This document shows positions 36,298 to 45,435 of a stretch of 64,000 nt of DNA, piece after piece (the stretch's first letter is position 1; every line of letters begins with the position of its first letter). The notes beneath the pieces were generated by a model. That model had not been told where the DNA came from. It worked only from the letters and a program-made list of their open reading frames with translations, and did not search any database. The translations under genes and the position numbers were made by a program. This DNA is from Methylotenera_A sp040387515 (GTDB taxonomy: Bacteria > Pseudomonadota > Gammaproteobacteria > Burkholderiales > Methylophilaceae). The stretch lies in assembly GCA_040387515.1 (NCBI GenBank), contig JAZKDP010000036.1:1-64000 (forward strand), given 5' to 3'.

Positions 36298-37293
36298 ATG
36301 AGCTTTAGACGCGTGACAGATACAAAGATAAGTTACTTAGATTTTGAGCAATCCATTGCGGAACTTCAGCAGCGCATCGAAGCGTTACAAGTCTCGCACG
36401 ATGAGCATGATGGGCTAGATATTTCTAAAGAACTCGATCAATTAGAGAAAAAACAAAAAAAATTACTATTAGAAACATATCAAAATTTAAGTGCATGGCA
36501 AGTTTCGCAAGTTGCGCGTCATTCGCAACGGCCTTACACGCTGGACTATATTCGTGAACTGTTTACCGATTTTGAAGAACTGCATGGCGATCGCGCTTAC
36601 GCGGATGATCCGGCAATTGTCGGTGGACTAGGACGATTTGAAGGTATTCCAGTCGTTGTGATTGGGCATCAAAAAGGCCGTGATGTGAAAGAACGGCAAT
36701 ATCGGAATTTTGGTATGCCACGCCCTGAAGGCTATCGCAAAGCCTTGCGTTTATATCGTCTGGCAGAAAAGTTTAATCTGCCGATTATTACCTTGATTGA
36801 TACGCCAGGTGCTTATCCTGGCATTGGTGCAGAAGAGCGCGGTCAGAGTGAGGCGATTGCTAAAAACTTATATGTAATGGCCGAACTTAAAACGCCAATT
36901 ATTGGTGTGATTATTGGTGAGGGTGGCTCTGGCGGCGCATTGGCTTTAGGCGTAGTCGATCATTTGCTGATGTTGCAATATTCGACTTATTCTGTGATAT
37001 CACCGGAAGGTTGCGCATCCATCTTATGGAAAAGTGCCAGCAAAGCGCCAGAAGCAGCAGAAACCTTAGCTATTACTGCAGATCGTTTAAAAGCACTAGG
37101 TTTGGTCGATACGATAGTGAGCGAACCATTGGGTGGTGCGCACCGTGACATTCCTTTAATGATGCAGACGCTACGTAAATTGCTTAAAGATCAATTAATT
37201 ACGTTGCAGAAAAAAGATACCGAGCAGCTATTAGCGGCGCGTTATGCCCGTTTGATGAGTTATGGAAAATTTAAAGAAACAACGCCAAAATAA
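36298..37293 (+). CDS. accA: Acetyl-CoA carboxylase carboxyltransferase alpha subunit AccA
   Basis: The 331-residue subunit matches the family from YLDFEQSIAELQQRIEAL (N-terminal coiled coil) through HGDRAYADDPAIVGG, the oxyanion-forming GEGGSGGALALG and VISPEGCASILWKS. With AccD it transfers CO2 from biotin to acetyl-CoA for fatty-acid synthesis. A TATAAT at 36245-36250, inside the end of dnaE, may give it a promoter of its own. Its 3' end overlaps tilS by 32 bp. Confidence 0.95.
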   Translation: MSFRRVTDTKISYLDFEQSIAELQQRIEALQVSHDEHDGLDISKELDQLEKKQKKLLLETYQNLSAWQVSQVARHSQRPYTLDYIRELFTDFEELHGDRAYADDPAIVGGLGRFEGIPVVVIGHQKGRDVKERQYRNFGMPRPEGYRKALRLYRLAEKFNLPIITLIDTPGAYPGIGAEERGQSEAIAKNLYVMAELKTPIIGVIIGEGGSGGALALGVVDHLLMLQYSTYSVISPEGCASILWKSASKAPEAAETLAITADRLKALGLVDTIVSEPLGGAHRDIPLMMQTLRKLLKDQLITLQKKDTEQLLAARYARLMSYGKFKETTPK

Positions 37294-38689
37294 AAAAATA
37301 AATGAGCGCGATAACTCACTATCGCAGCAAGTCAGTTCTTTTTTAAGCGGTGTTCTTTCTGTACAAAACTCTGTTCAGGCTTCTGTTCAACCTACATTAA
37401 CCATTGCACTTAGCGGCGGGCTGGATTCATGTGTGTTATTGCATGTTTTAGCTGGGCTTCGTCAAAGCGTAGGTTTTCAATTAACTGCACATCATGTGCA
37501 TCATGGCCTCAGTATTCACGCAGACGCATGGGCAGACTTTTGCCAAGCAACATGCAAGCAGCTCAACATTCCACTCATTATTTCAACAGTCAATATCGAC
37601 GTTAATAGCGGTTTGGGAGTTGAGGCGGCGGCCAGAAAAGCCCGTTATGCAGCACTCATGAGCCGAAATACTGGCTTTATCTGTACGGCACATCATCAAG
37701 ATGATCAAGCAGAAACCTTGCTTTTGCAACTTGCGCGCGGGGCAGGTGTGAAAGGTTTGGCGGCGATGGCACCATTAGATGCAAAAAGAAAATTATTGCG
37801 TCCTTTATTAAGTACTTCTAGAGTCACATTAGAAAGCTATGCCAAACTACATCAGCTTGCTTGGGTAAATGATGAGAGTAACTTGAATCAGCAATTTGAT
37901 CGCAACTTTATACGCCATTCAATTTTGCCGACATTAATGCAGCAGTACCCCGCCATTAAACAAAACCTGGCGCGCACAGCAGCACATCTAGCAGAAGCGA
38001 ATGATTTGTTGGATGAGTTGGCAGAGCAAGATGCGAAGGCTTGTTTTAAAGATGGGTTGGCTATTAACACGCTATTATTGCCACCATTAATCAGTTTAAG
38101 TCAGTCTGGAATCAATAATGTATTACGTTGGTGGCTGGCACAGAATCATGTGCGCATGCCGAGTACCAGCCAATTGCAGCAAATCTCACAGCAACTATTC
38201 AATGCTAAATCTGATGCGGCAATTAAAATAAGCGTGACTCAAGAAAGTTTGAGTAATGATGATGAAAAGTCGCCTGAATTAATGCTCAGGCGCTATCAAA
38301 ATAATGCGTATTTAGTTGCAGAAACAATCGCCAATGTGCCAATAAATACTGTGTGGGGAAATGAGCCAGTCGTACATTTACCTAATCAAAGTTATTTAAG
38401 TTTTAGTCAGAAATTGGGTGATGGTTTTTCGATTAAGCATTTAAATAACAAGCAGTTATTCATTAAAAACCGAGTCGGTGGTGAGCGATTTAAACCAGAT
38501 TTAAATCGACCCAGCCGAAGTTTGAAAGTTGTTCTGCAAACTTCAAATGTGCCGCCTTGGCAGCGCGAACAATTACCGCTTATTTATCTGGATGACACTT
38601 TGGCCATTATTCCAAATATTGGAGTTGATGCCCATTTAAAAGCAGCCGTAGATGAAATGGGTTTGCTGGTTAATTGGCATGCAAAATAA
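37262..38689 (+). CDS. tilS: tRNA(Ile)-lysidine synthase TilS
   Basis: The 475-residue protein has the PP-loop SGGLDS (residues 51-56), AHHVHHGLS, CTAHHQDDQAETLLLQLARG and the C-terminal TilS domains (NRVGGERFKP, WQREQLPLIYLDD). It converts the wobble cytidine of the AUA-reading tRNA to lysidine. The ATG at 37262 lies inside accA; a basic, probably disordered 20-residue leader precedes the conserved part, so an inner start is possible, though no better candidate with a binding site is seen. Translation is likely coupled to accA. Confidence 0.92.
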   Translation: MENLKKQRQNKKINERDNSLSQQVSSFLSGVLSVQNSVQASVQPTLTIALSGGLDSCVLLHVLAGLRQSVGFQLTAHHVHHGLSIHADAWADFCQATCKQLNIPLIISTVNIDVNSGLGVEAAARKARYAALMSRNTGFICTAHHQDDQAETLLLQLARGAGVKGLAAMAPLDAKRKLLRPLLSTSRVTLESYAKLHQLAWVNDESNLNQQFDRNFIRHSILPTLMQQYPAIKQNLARTAAHLAEANDLLDELAEQDAKACFKDGLAINTLLLPPLISLSQSGINNVLRWWLAQNHVRMPSTSQLQQISQQLFNAKSDAAIKISVTQESLSNDDEKSPELMLRRYQNNAYLVAETIANVPINTVWGNEPVVHLPNQSYLSFSQKLGDGFSIKHLNNKQLFIKNRVGGERFKPDLNRPSRSLKVVLQTSNVPPWQREQLPLIYLDDTLAIIPNIGVDAHLKAAVDEMGLLVNWHAK

Positions 38690-38759
38690 CGAAAAAATAC
38701 CGATGGTTTAAGTGGTTTATTTAACTGGTTTTGCTTGGCTAGTTTTACACGAATAGTCG

Positions 38760-39518
38760 TTATTTAAGAATTTTTCTCAATTGAGGCCAAACGTTTTCCA
38801 ATAGTTTAGCTTGCGCAACGGCTTTAGGATGCAAACCATCATCTAAAATCAGACTTGGATCGCCTGCAACACCATCTAAAAAAAATGGCACCAAAATTAA
38901 GCCATGTTTTTGTGCCAAATTAGCATAGGTTTCGCTGAATTGCTGGGTATATTGAATACCATAATTAGGTGGAATTCTCATGCCAAGTAGCATCACTTTT
39001 GCTTTGACGGCTTTTGCTTGGTTAATCATGTTATTTAAGTTGCTTTGCATTTCGTGCACACTTAAGCCGCGCAAACCGTCATTTGCGCCTAATTCAATGA
39101 CCACGATATTGGGCTTATGGGTAGTCAGCATGGTTTTAAAACGACCCAAGCCGCCACTGGTGGTCTCGCCGCTAATACTGGTGTTAATCACTTTATAGTC
39201 AAGCTTTTGCTGATTAAGCTTGTTTTCTAGCAGTGTGACCCAACCTTCATTCTGTTGAATGCCATAAGCCGCGGACAAGCTGTCACCAAAAATGACAATA
39301 GTTTGTGTTGCCTGCGCGGAAGTTGCAACCAAACTCATTGCAGCTAGACTAATACCAAGACTAAAGGTTAGATTTACAATTTTACTAAAGCTTAAGCTTA
39401 ACTTTCTAATGCTTAGCTTGTTAAAATTTAGTTTAAAAATCTTCAGGTTTAGAACTTTAAAGCCTGAATTTTTAAATGCAGACATACATAGCAAAAAACC
39501 CAATAAACGAGAACGCAT
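38760..39518 (-). CDS. tesA: SGNH/GDSL esterase TesA (acyl-CoA thioesterase I/arylesterase)
   Basis: This SGNH hydrolase has block I IFGDSLSAAYG (catalytic S80 with this start), block II ISGETTSGG, block III ELGANDGLRG and the Asp/His pair in DDGLHPKA. A signal peptide (FSLGISLAAMSLVATSAQA, about 52-70) directs it to the periplasm. The N-terminus is odd: about 50 residues rich in Lys, Leu, Phe and Asn precede the signal, encoded by AAGCTTAA-like repeated words, and no start has a good binding site. ATG 39482 is the alternative. The true start may be nearer the signal. It is divergent from ybbA-ybbP, the same arrangement as in E. coli. Confidence 0.88.
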   Translation of the reverse strand: MRSRLLGFLLCMSAFKNSGFKVLNLKIFKLNFNKLSIRKLSLSFSKIVNLTFSLGISLAAMSLVATSAQATQTIVIFGDSLSAAYGIQQNEGWVTLLENKLNQQKLDYKVINTSISGETTSGGLGRFKTMLTTHKPNIVVIELGANDGLRGLSVHEMQSNLNNMINQAKAVKAKVMLLGMRIPPNYGIQYTQQFSETYANLAQKHGLILVPFFLDGVAGDPSLILDDGLHPKAVAQAKLLENVWPQLRKILK

Positions 39519-39520
39519 AC

Positions 39521-40264
39521 ATGTTACTTTCTAATGAGCACAGCCCAATTAATGTCAATCAACTATCAACGCATCATCATACAACAACGTCTACCCCAGC
39601 TATTCTAGCGACAAACTTATGCAAAAGCGTAGGCGAGGAGCCAAATAAGATTAGTATCCTTTCTGACTTGCAACTAAAGGTGGTAGATGGTGAGAGTGTA
39701 GCGATTGTTGGTAGTTCAGGCTCGGGTAAATCCACTTTGCTTGGATTGCTGGCAGGATTAGACCAGCCAAGTAGCGGCAGCGTGAGCGTTAAAGGCGCAG
39801 AGTTTAGCGCTTTAGACGAAGATGCGCGTGCCGCAATACGCGGTAAAAACATGGGATTTGTGTTTCAGTCATTTCAACTATTGCCAACGATGACTGCGCT
39901 GGAAAATGTCATGCTGCCTATGCAGTTGGCGAACCAAGCAAATGCGAAACAAGTGGCGTTGGCGACGTTGGAAAAAGTCGGTTTGGGCGCGCGTATCAGT
40001 CATTACCCCAAACAACTTTCAGGTGGCGAGCAGCAGCGCGTAGCCATTGCGCGTGCGTTTGCCTCGCAGCCTGCTATTTTATTTGCAGATGAGCCAACCG
40101 GCAATTTAGATTTAGCCACTGGTGAGCGCATCATTGAATTGCTATTTGATTTAAACCATGCGGCGGGCACGACACTTATTTTAGTCACACATGACATGAA
40201 GCTGGCCAAGCGCTGCCAACGCTCATTAACATTGAATAACGGTCAATTGAGCGAATCGTTATGA
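39521..40264 (+). CDS. ybbA: ABC transporter ATP-binding protein YbbA
   Basis: The protein is 247 residues from ATG 39521 (ATG 39476 also in frame, overlapping tesA). Walker A GSSGSGKSTLLGLLAG, Q-loop VFQSFQLLPTMTALENV, signature LSGGEQQRVAIARA and Walker B ILFADEPTGNLD are intact. It belongs to the LolD/MacB/YbbA branch. It overlaps the permease gene by 4 bp (ATGA). The partner and the tesA neighbour point to YbbA-YbbP, whose substrate is not settled. Confidence 0.9.
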   Translation: MLLSNEHSPINVNQLSTHHHTTTSTPAILATNLCKSVGEEPNKISILSDLQLKVVDGESVAIVGSSGSGKSTLLGLLAGLDQPSSGSVSVKGAEFSALDEDARAAIRGKNMGFVFQSFQLLPTMTALENVMLPMQLANQANAKQVALATLEKVGLGARISHYPKQLSGGEQQRVAIARAFASQPAILFADEPTGNLDLATGERIIELLFDLNHAAGTTLILVTHDMKLAKRCQRSLTLNNGQLSESL

Positions 40265-42765
40265 TGGTAAAACTGGCTTGGCAGCAATTATTTTCGCAGT
40301 GGAAATCGGGCGATTTACGCGTTATGTTGCTCGCTTTAGTGCTGGCGGTTACTTCAATTACAGCGGTTAATTTCTTTATTAATCGTATCGCGCTGCATCT
40401 TAATGCTCAAGGTGGTTTGCTTTTAGGCGGCGATTTAGTCGTTATTTCCGATCATGCAATACCACAATCCTATTATCAATTAGCCCAGCAATATGGCTTG
40501 CAAAGCACGACTACGCTTGAATTTCCAAGTATGGTGATTCAAGGTGATCGCAACCAATTGGCAGAAATAAAAGCCTTGTCTGATGGCTTTCCATTGAGAG
40601 GGGATTTTGGCGTACAACTAAGCAATAATCAATTGCCAGCCAGTGTACAAACTACACCTAATAAAGGTGAAGTGTGGATTGAGCCGCGCTTGGTGAATGC
40701 CTTAAAGGTAGCCATTGGCGACGACATAGAATTGGGTGCAGCACGTTTTAAAATCGCGGGTATTTTGGCGCGTGAACCATCGCGTGGTGGCGATATGTTT
40801 AGCTTTGCACCGCGCTTAATGATGCATGCAGATGATATTGCCGCAACACAATTGGTGCAATTTGGTAGTCGGGTTAAATATCAGTTATTAGTCGCAGGTA
40901 CAGCAGATAAAGTGACGCAGTTTTCCCATGACCTTACTGCAAAATTGCAACGTGGCGAACGTATTGAGGACGTTAAAACCGCGCGGCCAGAGATTAAAAG
41001 CGCATTAGATAAAGCGGAAACTTTCTTAAGCTTAAGTGCATTTGCCAGCGTGATGCTATCCATTGTTGCCATGTTGCTGGCAAGCATTCCTTTTATTGCG
41101 CGCTGCACAGACACAGCCGCTTTGATGCGCTGCTTTGGCGCCAGTAAAGCTAATATACAAAAGCTTATGTTGCTGCAAAGTGCATTTTTGGCGCTGATTG
41201 GTGGGCTGTTGGGTTGTTTGCTGGGCTATATTTTGCAGTACGGTTTAGCTTATATTGCTGGCAGGCTGTTTTTAGAGGCATTGCCAGCGCCAGACTTAAC
41301 GCCAATATTCATGGGCTTAACCTTAGCGTTTGCTATTCTGTTCAGTATTATGTTGCCGCATATTCAAGCGCTAAAAAATGTGCCGATTATGCGTATTTTA
41401 CGACACGATTTTGCTGAACAATCAGTCTCGGTTTGGTTGAAATATGCACCGATTGTGATCGTGGTGGTTTTATTCATGTTTGTGCTGGCTAAAACATTGC
41501 AGTTGGCTTTGGTATTTTTGGCAGGTACTTTAGGTATTTGTTTAGTCGCAGGGTTGCTTGCTTATGGGTTGGCAAAAATGCTTAAAAAAATCAGTCAGCA
41601 AGCCACTGATTATTCCAACCAGCATTACGCGATTAGCCTTGGATTCGCCAATTTAAATAGACGCTTAGGCTTATCAATAGCGCAGATTATCGGCTTTAGT
41701 TTAGGTGCGATGGTTTTGATGCTATTAATGATGATTAAAACCGACTTAATGCAATCATGGCAGGCTTCGCTGCCAGTTGATGCGCCGAATCGTTTTATTA
41801 TTAATATTCAACCAGATCAGGTTGCATCAACAAAAACGTTTCTTCAGGAGATTGGCGTTGCTGCGCCGCAGGTGTTTCCAATGATTCGCGGTAGGTTAAT
41901 GGCGATTAATAATCAAGCCGTTGCACCAGATTCGTTTAAAGATGAACGTGCTAAACGACTTGCTTCACGTGAGTTTAATTTATCCAGTGCCGCGCAAATG
42001 CAAACGGATAATAAGTTGCTACAAGGCCGCTGGTGGCAGCCAAATGAAGCTGGAAAACCGCTTTTATCTTTAGAAGAAGACATCGCTGTTGCGCTGAATA
42101 TTAAGCTTGGCGATGCGTTAACTTATGACATCGCAGGTAGCCAAATCACGCTGACAGTGACCAGTATCCGTAAAGTGGAGTGGGATAGCATGCGCGCTAA
42201 CTTTTTTGCGGTGACGCCAGTTGATACGCTGAAAAATTACCCCACCAGTTACATGACAGCGTTTTATCTTCCCAAAAATCAAGATAACGCGCTGAATCAA
42301 TTAGTGCAGAAATTCCCTAATTTTACAGTGATTGATGTTGCTAACTTGATGAACCAAGTGCGCGATATTATGAATAAATTAGCACTCGCCATTGGTTTCG
42401 TTTTTATGTTTTGCTTGGTAGCAGGCTTGGTGGTTTTGTATGCCGCATTAATAGCCACGCTAGATGCACGTTTGCAAGAGTCGGCATTATTGCGTGTATT
42501 AGGCGCGTCACGTGCGCAAACCACCATTGCAACACTCACCGAGTTTGCCAGCATTGGCATGGTGGCAGCAACCGTGGCGATTATTATGGCAACTGGGTTG
42601 AGTTACTATTTAAGTACCTTTGTGCTGGATATTCCCTATCAATTTAATATTAGCTTAGCTTTAGGAGTATTTCTGCTGACGTTTATATTGATTCCTTTTG
42701 CTGCTTGGCTTGTTATCCGAAGGTATTTGAATATACCGCCTAAACAATTGCTCAATAGTATTTAA
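40261..42765 (+). CDS. ybbP: FtsX-family ABC permease YbbP
   Basis: This 834-residue membrane protein has an N-terminal helix, a large periplasmic domain (about 40-250), and repeated FtsX-like helix groups (near 265-400, 405-440, 475-500 and 700-820). ALMRCFGASKANIQKLMLLQ and ALLRVLGASRAQTTIATLTE are the two FtsX-type motifs. It is the size and layout of the YbbP family, thought to act in envelope lipid or lipoprotein-related transport with YbbA. ATGATG gives two adjacent starts overlapping the ybbA stop. Confidence 0.9.
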   Translation: MMVKLAWQQLFSQWKSGDLRVMLLALVLAVTSITAVNFFINRIALHLNAQGGLLLGGDLVVISDHAIPQSYYQLAQQYGLQSTTTLEFPSMVIQGDRNQLAEIKALSDGFPLRGDFGVQLSNNQLPASVQTTPNKGEVWIEPRLVNALKVAIGDDIELGAARFKIAGILAREPSRGGDMFSFAPRLMMHADDIAATQLVQFGSRVKYQLLVAGTADKVTQFSHDLTAKLQRGERIEDVKTARPEIKSALDKAETFLSLSAFASVMLSIVAMLLASIPFIARCTDTAALMRCFGASKANIQKLMLLQSAFLALIGGLLGCLLGYILQYGLAYIAGRLFLEALPAPDLTPIFMGLTLAFAILFSIMLPHIQALKNVPIMRILRHDFAEQSVSVWLKYAPIVIVVVLFMFVLAKTLQLALVFLAGTLGICLVAGLLAYGLAKMLKKISQQATDYSNQHYAISLGFANLNRRLGLSIAQIIGFSLGAMVLMLLMMIKTDLMQSWQASLPVDAPNRFIINIQPDQVASTKTFLQEIGVAAPQVFPMIRGRLMAINNQAVAPDSFKDERAKRLASREFNLSSAAQMQTDNKLLQGRWWQPNEAGKPLLSLEEDIAVALNIKLGDALTYDIAGSQITLTVTSIRKVEWDSMRANFFAVTPVDTLKNYPTSYMTAFYLPKNQDNALNQLVQKFPNFTVIDVANLMNQVRDIMNKLALAIGFVFMFCLVAGLVVLYAALIATLDARLQESALLRVLGASRAQTTIATLTEFASIGMVAATVAIIMATGLSYYLSTFVLDIPYQFNISLALGVFLLTFILIPFAAWLVIRRYLNIPPKQLLNSI

Positions 42766-42767
42766 AT

Positions 42768-42783
42768 TGGTTGTATACAGCCA
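42768..42783 (+). promoter_or_regulatory. Upstream palindrome A (candidate enhancer site)
   Basis: TGGTTGTATACAGCCA is a 16-bp dyad with a single mismatched pair. It lies just after the ybbP stop and about 140 bp before the predicted sigma-54 transcription start of the receptor gene. A second, perfect copy starts 22 bp further on. Confidence 0.65.
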
Positions 42784-42789
42784 TATTGG

Positions 42790-42805
42790 TGGTTGTATAC
42801 AACCA
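42790..42805 (+). promoter_or_regulatory. Upstream palindrome B (candidate enhancer site)
   Basis: TGGTTGTATACAACCA is a perfect 16-bp palindrome, start-to-start 22 bp from palindrome A, i.e. about two helical turns, so both face the same side of DNA. The location about 115 bp upstream of a sigma-54 promoter fits an activator enhancer site. The tandem arrangement suits an NtrC-type activator dimer pair. Confidence 0.7.
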
Positions 42806-42887
42806 ATAAACCAACTTATAATAGCTGTTTTTCACAGCATTAAAATTTCACTATTGATTTAATTGAAGTTTTTTTAACCGTTGATTC

Positions 42888-42903
42888 TGGTATGCGTTTT
42901 GCA
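42888..42903 (+). promoter_or_regulatory. Sigma-54 (-24/-12) promoter of the TonB-dependent receptor gene
   Basis: TGGTATGCGTTTTGCA has the invariant GG and GC separated by exactly 10 bases, with TGG-x-A-x-G in the -24 box and TTGCA in the -12 box. The predicted start is near 42914, leaving a leader of about 28 nt to ATG 42942, which has AGGGAG before it. Confidence 0.75.
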
Positions 42904-42941
42904 TTGTTAAGCGAGTTGTATATTAAATCTAGGGAGTCAAC

Positions 42942-45401
42942 ATGCAAGCAGCACTTAAAACTAAAATAAAATTACAAACCAAACCAAAATTAACCCTCAT
43001 GTCTATCATGATTTCCTGCGCGTTGCCACAATTGGCGCAAGCAGAAGAGGTAGTCAATACAAGCGCAGAGAAAATTGAAGTGATTTCTACTACGCCGTTA
43101 CTAGGTATCGGCCTGCCTCTTTACAAGATTCCAGCTAACATTCAATTTGCCTCACCTAAAGCAATTAACAATCAAACAGGCGTTTCGATTGCTGATTATA
43201 TGAATAGCAATATGCAAGGCGTTACGGTGACTGAGCTTGGCGGAAACCCATGGCAGCCTGAAATTAACTTTCGTGGTTACTCTTCATCGCCACTATTAGG
43301 TAACTCACAAGGGCTATCCACTTATATTGATGGTGTACGTGTGAATGAGCCGTTTGGTGATGTTACCTCTTGGGACAAAATTCCAAGTTTTGCAATTGGT
43401 AGCATGCAAGTAGTACCAGGCTCAAACCCACTATATGGTTTAAATACTTTAGGTGGTGCTATTGCGGTGCAAACCAAAAGCGGTCGTGATAATCAAGGCG
43501 CTGCAGTTGAGTATGAGGCTGGTTCATGGGGGCGTCAACGTGCATTAATTGAGTACGGTGGTGTTTCAGAAGATGGTTCTGTCGATTATATGTTTGGCTA
43601 TCAACACACAACTGAGAATGGCTGGAGAAAATACTCACCATCTCATGTTAATCAGCTATTTGGTAAAACAGGCTGGCAAAATGATTCCACAAAATTAGAT
43701 TTAACTTACATTGGCGCTGACAATAATTTAATCGGTAACGGTTTGACACCTGAGCATCTATTAAGCGGCGATCGTGATCAAATTCACACACGCCCTGATG
43801 CTACGAACAATTACTCCCACTTTTTAGCGTTAAATGGTTCACATTTCTTTAATGAGAAAACCATGTTCTCTGGCAATGTTTACTACAAAAAGTCTAACAG
43901 AGCGACATTAAATGGCGATGGCTATGAAGCTGAGTTTGAAGATGATTATCCTGGCTATCCTGGAATTACCTGTGATCCAACTGAAGAATGTGAGCTTATC
44001 GGCTCTGTGTTGAACCGCACTAAAACCTCACAAGATACCTATGGCGCGACGGGTCAGTTCACTTTCGATCAGGATTTAATGGGTAAAGAAAATCAATTTG
44101 TGATTGGTGCTGGCTATGACTATAGTCTGGTTCGCTTTAAACAAACTGAACAAATAAATGTTTCAGAAGAAAGTGAAGCGATTGATGATGGCATTATCGG
44201 CGGTTTTCCTGGTAGTGAAGAAGTGTTTGACCCAACACGTGCGCCTTCTTTTGAGGGTGATGGCGTATTGCCACGACGTCAGACAGTTGGCTTAACTGGC
44301 AAGCAATATACTGCACGCTTATTCGCAAACAATACAATATCTTTAACCGATCAATGGCACTTAAATACTGGCGCTAGCTGGAATTTCACACGTATTGATA
44401 ATACCGATACATTACGCGGCAGTCGTTCAGCAACTAATCCTAACAGTCTTACAGCTAGAGATAGTTACACACGTCTAAATCCAACAATCGGTTTAACGCA
44501 CACACCAACTAAAGAATTAACTTTATATACTTCATACAGTGAATCTAGTCGTGCGCCTACTGCAATTGAGGTTGGATGTTCAAATCCTGCTGCTCCTTGC
44601 CTGTTACCAGCTGCTTTAGCGGATGACCCGCCATTGAATCAAGTTGTTGCTAAAACGTATGAGTTTGGTGGACGCGGTAAATTGACAGACAACGTTAACT
44701 GGAATGCTGGCATTTACCATGCAGTAAACCATGATGATATTCAATTTACAGCTGCGAACACGCAAACTGGTGCTGGATACTTTAAAAACGTAGGTAGAAC
44801 GAAACGTCAAGGTATTGATTTTGGCTTGAATGGCTTGGTTGATAGATTTAACTGGAGTGCATCATATAGCTTCGTAAAAGCAACTTATGACACGGATGTT
44901 GATTTTGTTAACGGCTCAAACTCTACAGGTGTTGATTCAGATGGTATCTACACGGCTAAATCAGGTGACAGAATCCCAGTTATTCCACAGCATCAGTTGA
45001 AGCTACGTGGACAATTCGCGGTTACTCCAAGCTGGAATATTGGTACCAATATTGTGGGTTACTCAAGCCAGTATGTTTTGGGTAATGAAAACAATAGCCA
45101 TCGCGCTAATGCCGCAGTATGTGACAACGGTGAAGAATGTGCTACTGGAAAAGGTAAACTAAGTGGTTATTTTGTTGTTAACTTAGATACTCAGTACAAC
45201 TTTGGTAATGGTTGGAAAGTGTTTGCTAAAGCGACCAATATCTTTGATCGTGAATACAATCTGAGCGGCCGTTTAGCAGAGTCATTATTTAACTCAGCTG
45301 GATTATTTGGTGAAGAATCTAAAGTGTTAAGTTTATTACCGGGTGCGCCGAGAGCTGCTTGGTTGGGCTTCCGCTATGAATTTGCTGCACCAAAGAAATA
45401 G
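42942..45401 (+). CDS. TonB-dependent outer-membrane receptor, substrate unknown
   Basis: The 819-residue precursor has a signal peptide ending LPQLAQA (about residue 34), a TonB box-like EKIEVIS, a plug domain (about 60-190; FRGYSSSPLLGNSQGLSTYI, VVPGSNPLYGLNTLGGAIAV) and a beta-barrel ending in a C-terminal aromatic-rich strand (AAWLGFRYEFAAPKK). Such receptors import scarce ligands (siderophores, cobalamin, metals, sugars) using TonB energy. Three Cys pairs lie in likely outer loops: CDPTEEC (344-350), C546-C553 and CDNGEEC (727-733). An acidic patch EAEFEDDYPGYPG precedes the first. The sigma-54 promoter and the activator gene 34 bp downstream indicate dedicated control. Confidence 0.9.
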   Translation: MQAALKTKIKLQTKPKLTLMSIMISCALPQLAQAEEVVNTSAEKIEVISTTPLLGIGLPLYKIPANIQFASPKAINNQTGVSIADYMNSNMQGVTVTELGGNPWQPEINFRGYSSSPLLGNSQGLSTYIDGVRVNEPFGDVTSWDKIPSFAIGSMQVVPGSNPLYGLNTLGGAIAVQTKSGRDNQGAAVEYEAGSWGRQRALIEYGGVSEDGSVDYMFGYQHTTENGWRKYSPSHVNQLFGKTGWQNDSTKLDLTYIGADNNLIGNGLTPEHLLSGDRDQIHTRPDATNNYSHFLALNGSHFFNEKTMFSGNVYYKKSNRATLNGDGYEAEFEDDYPGYPGITCDPTEECELIGSVLNRTKTSQDTYGATGQFTFDQDLMGKENQFVIGAGYDYSLVRFKQTEQINVSEESEAIDDGIIGGFPGSEEVFDPTRAPSFEGDGVLPRRQTVGLTGKQYTARLFANNTISLTDQWHLNTGASWNFTRIDNTDTLRGSRSATNPNSLTARDSYTRLNPTIGLTHTPTKELTLYTSYSESSRAPTAIEVGCSNPAAPCLLPAALADDPPLNQVVAKTYEFGGRGKLTDNVNWNAGIYHAVNHDDIQFTAANTQTGAGYFKNVGRTKRQGIDFGLNGLVDRFNWSASYSFVKATYDTDVDFVNGSNSTGVDSDGIYTAKSGDRIPVIPQHQLKLRGQFAVTPSWNIGTNIVGYSSQYVLGNENNSHRANAAVCDNGEECATGKGKLSGYFVVNLDTQYNFGNGWKVFAKATNIFDREYNLSGRLAESLFNSAGLFGEESKVLSLLPGAPRAAWLGFRYEFAAPKK

Positions 45402-45435
45402 TTGCTGTAATTTAATGATTAACGCAGGAGTTTAA

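Noticed and set aside
42942..45401. Calling the receptor a lanthanide importer (LutH-like)
   Set aside because: The organism may be a methylotroph and the loops are acidic, but no lanthanide-specific motif or linked methanol dehydrogenase gene is present in the window. Kept only as a hypothesis.
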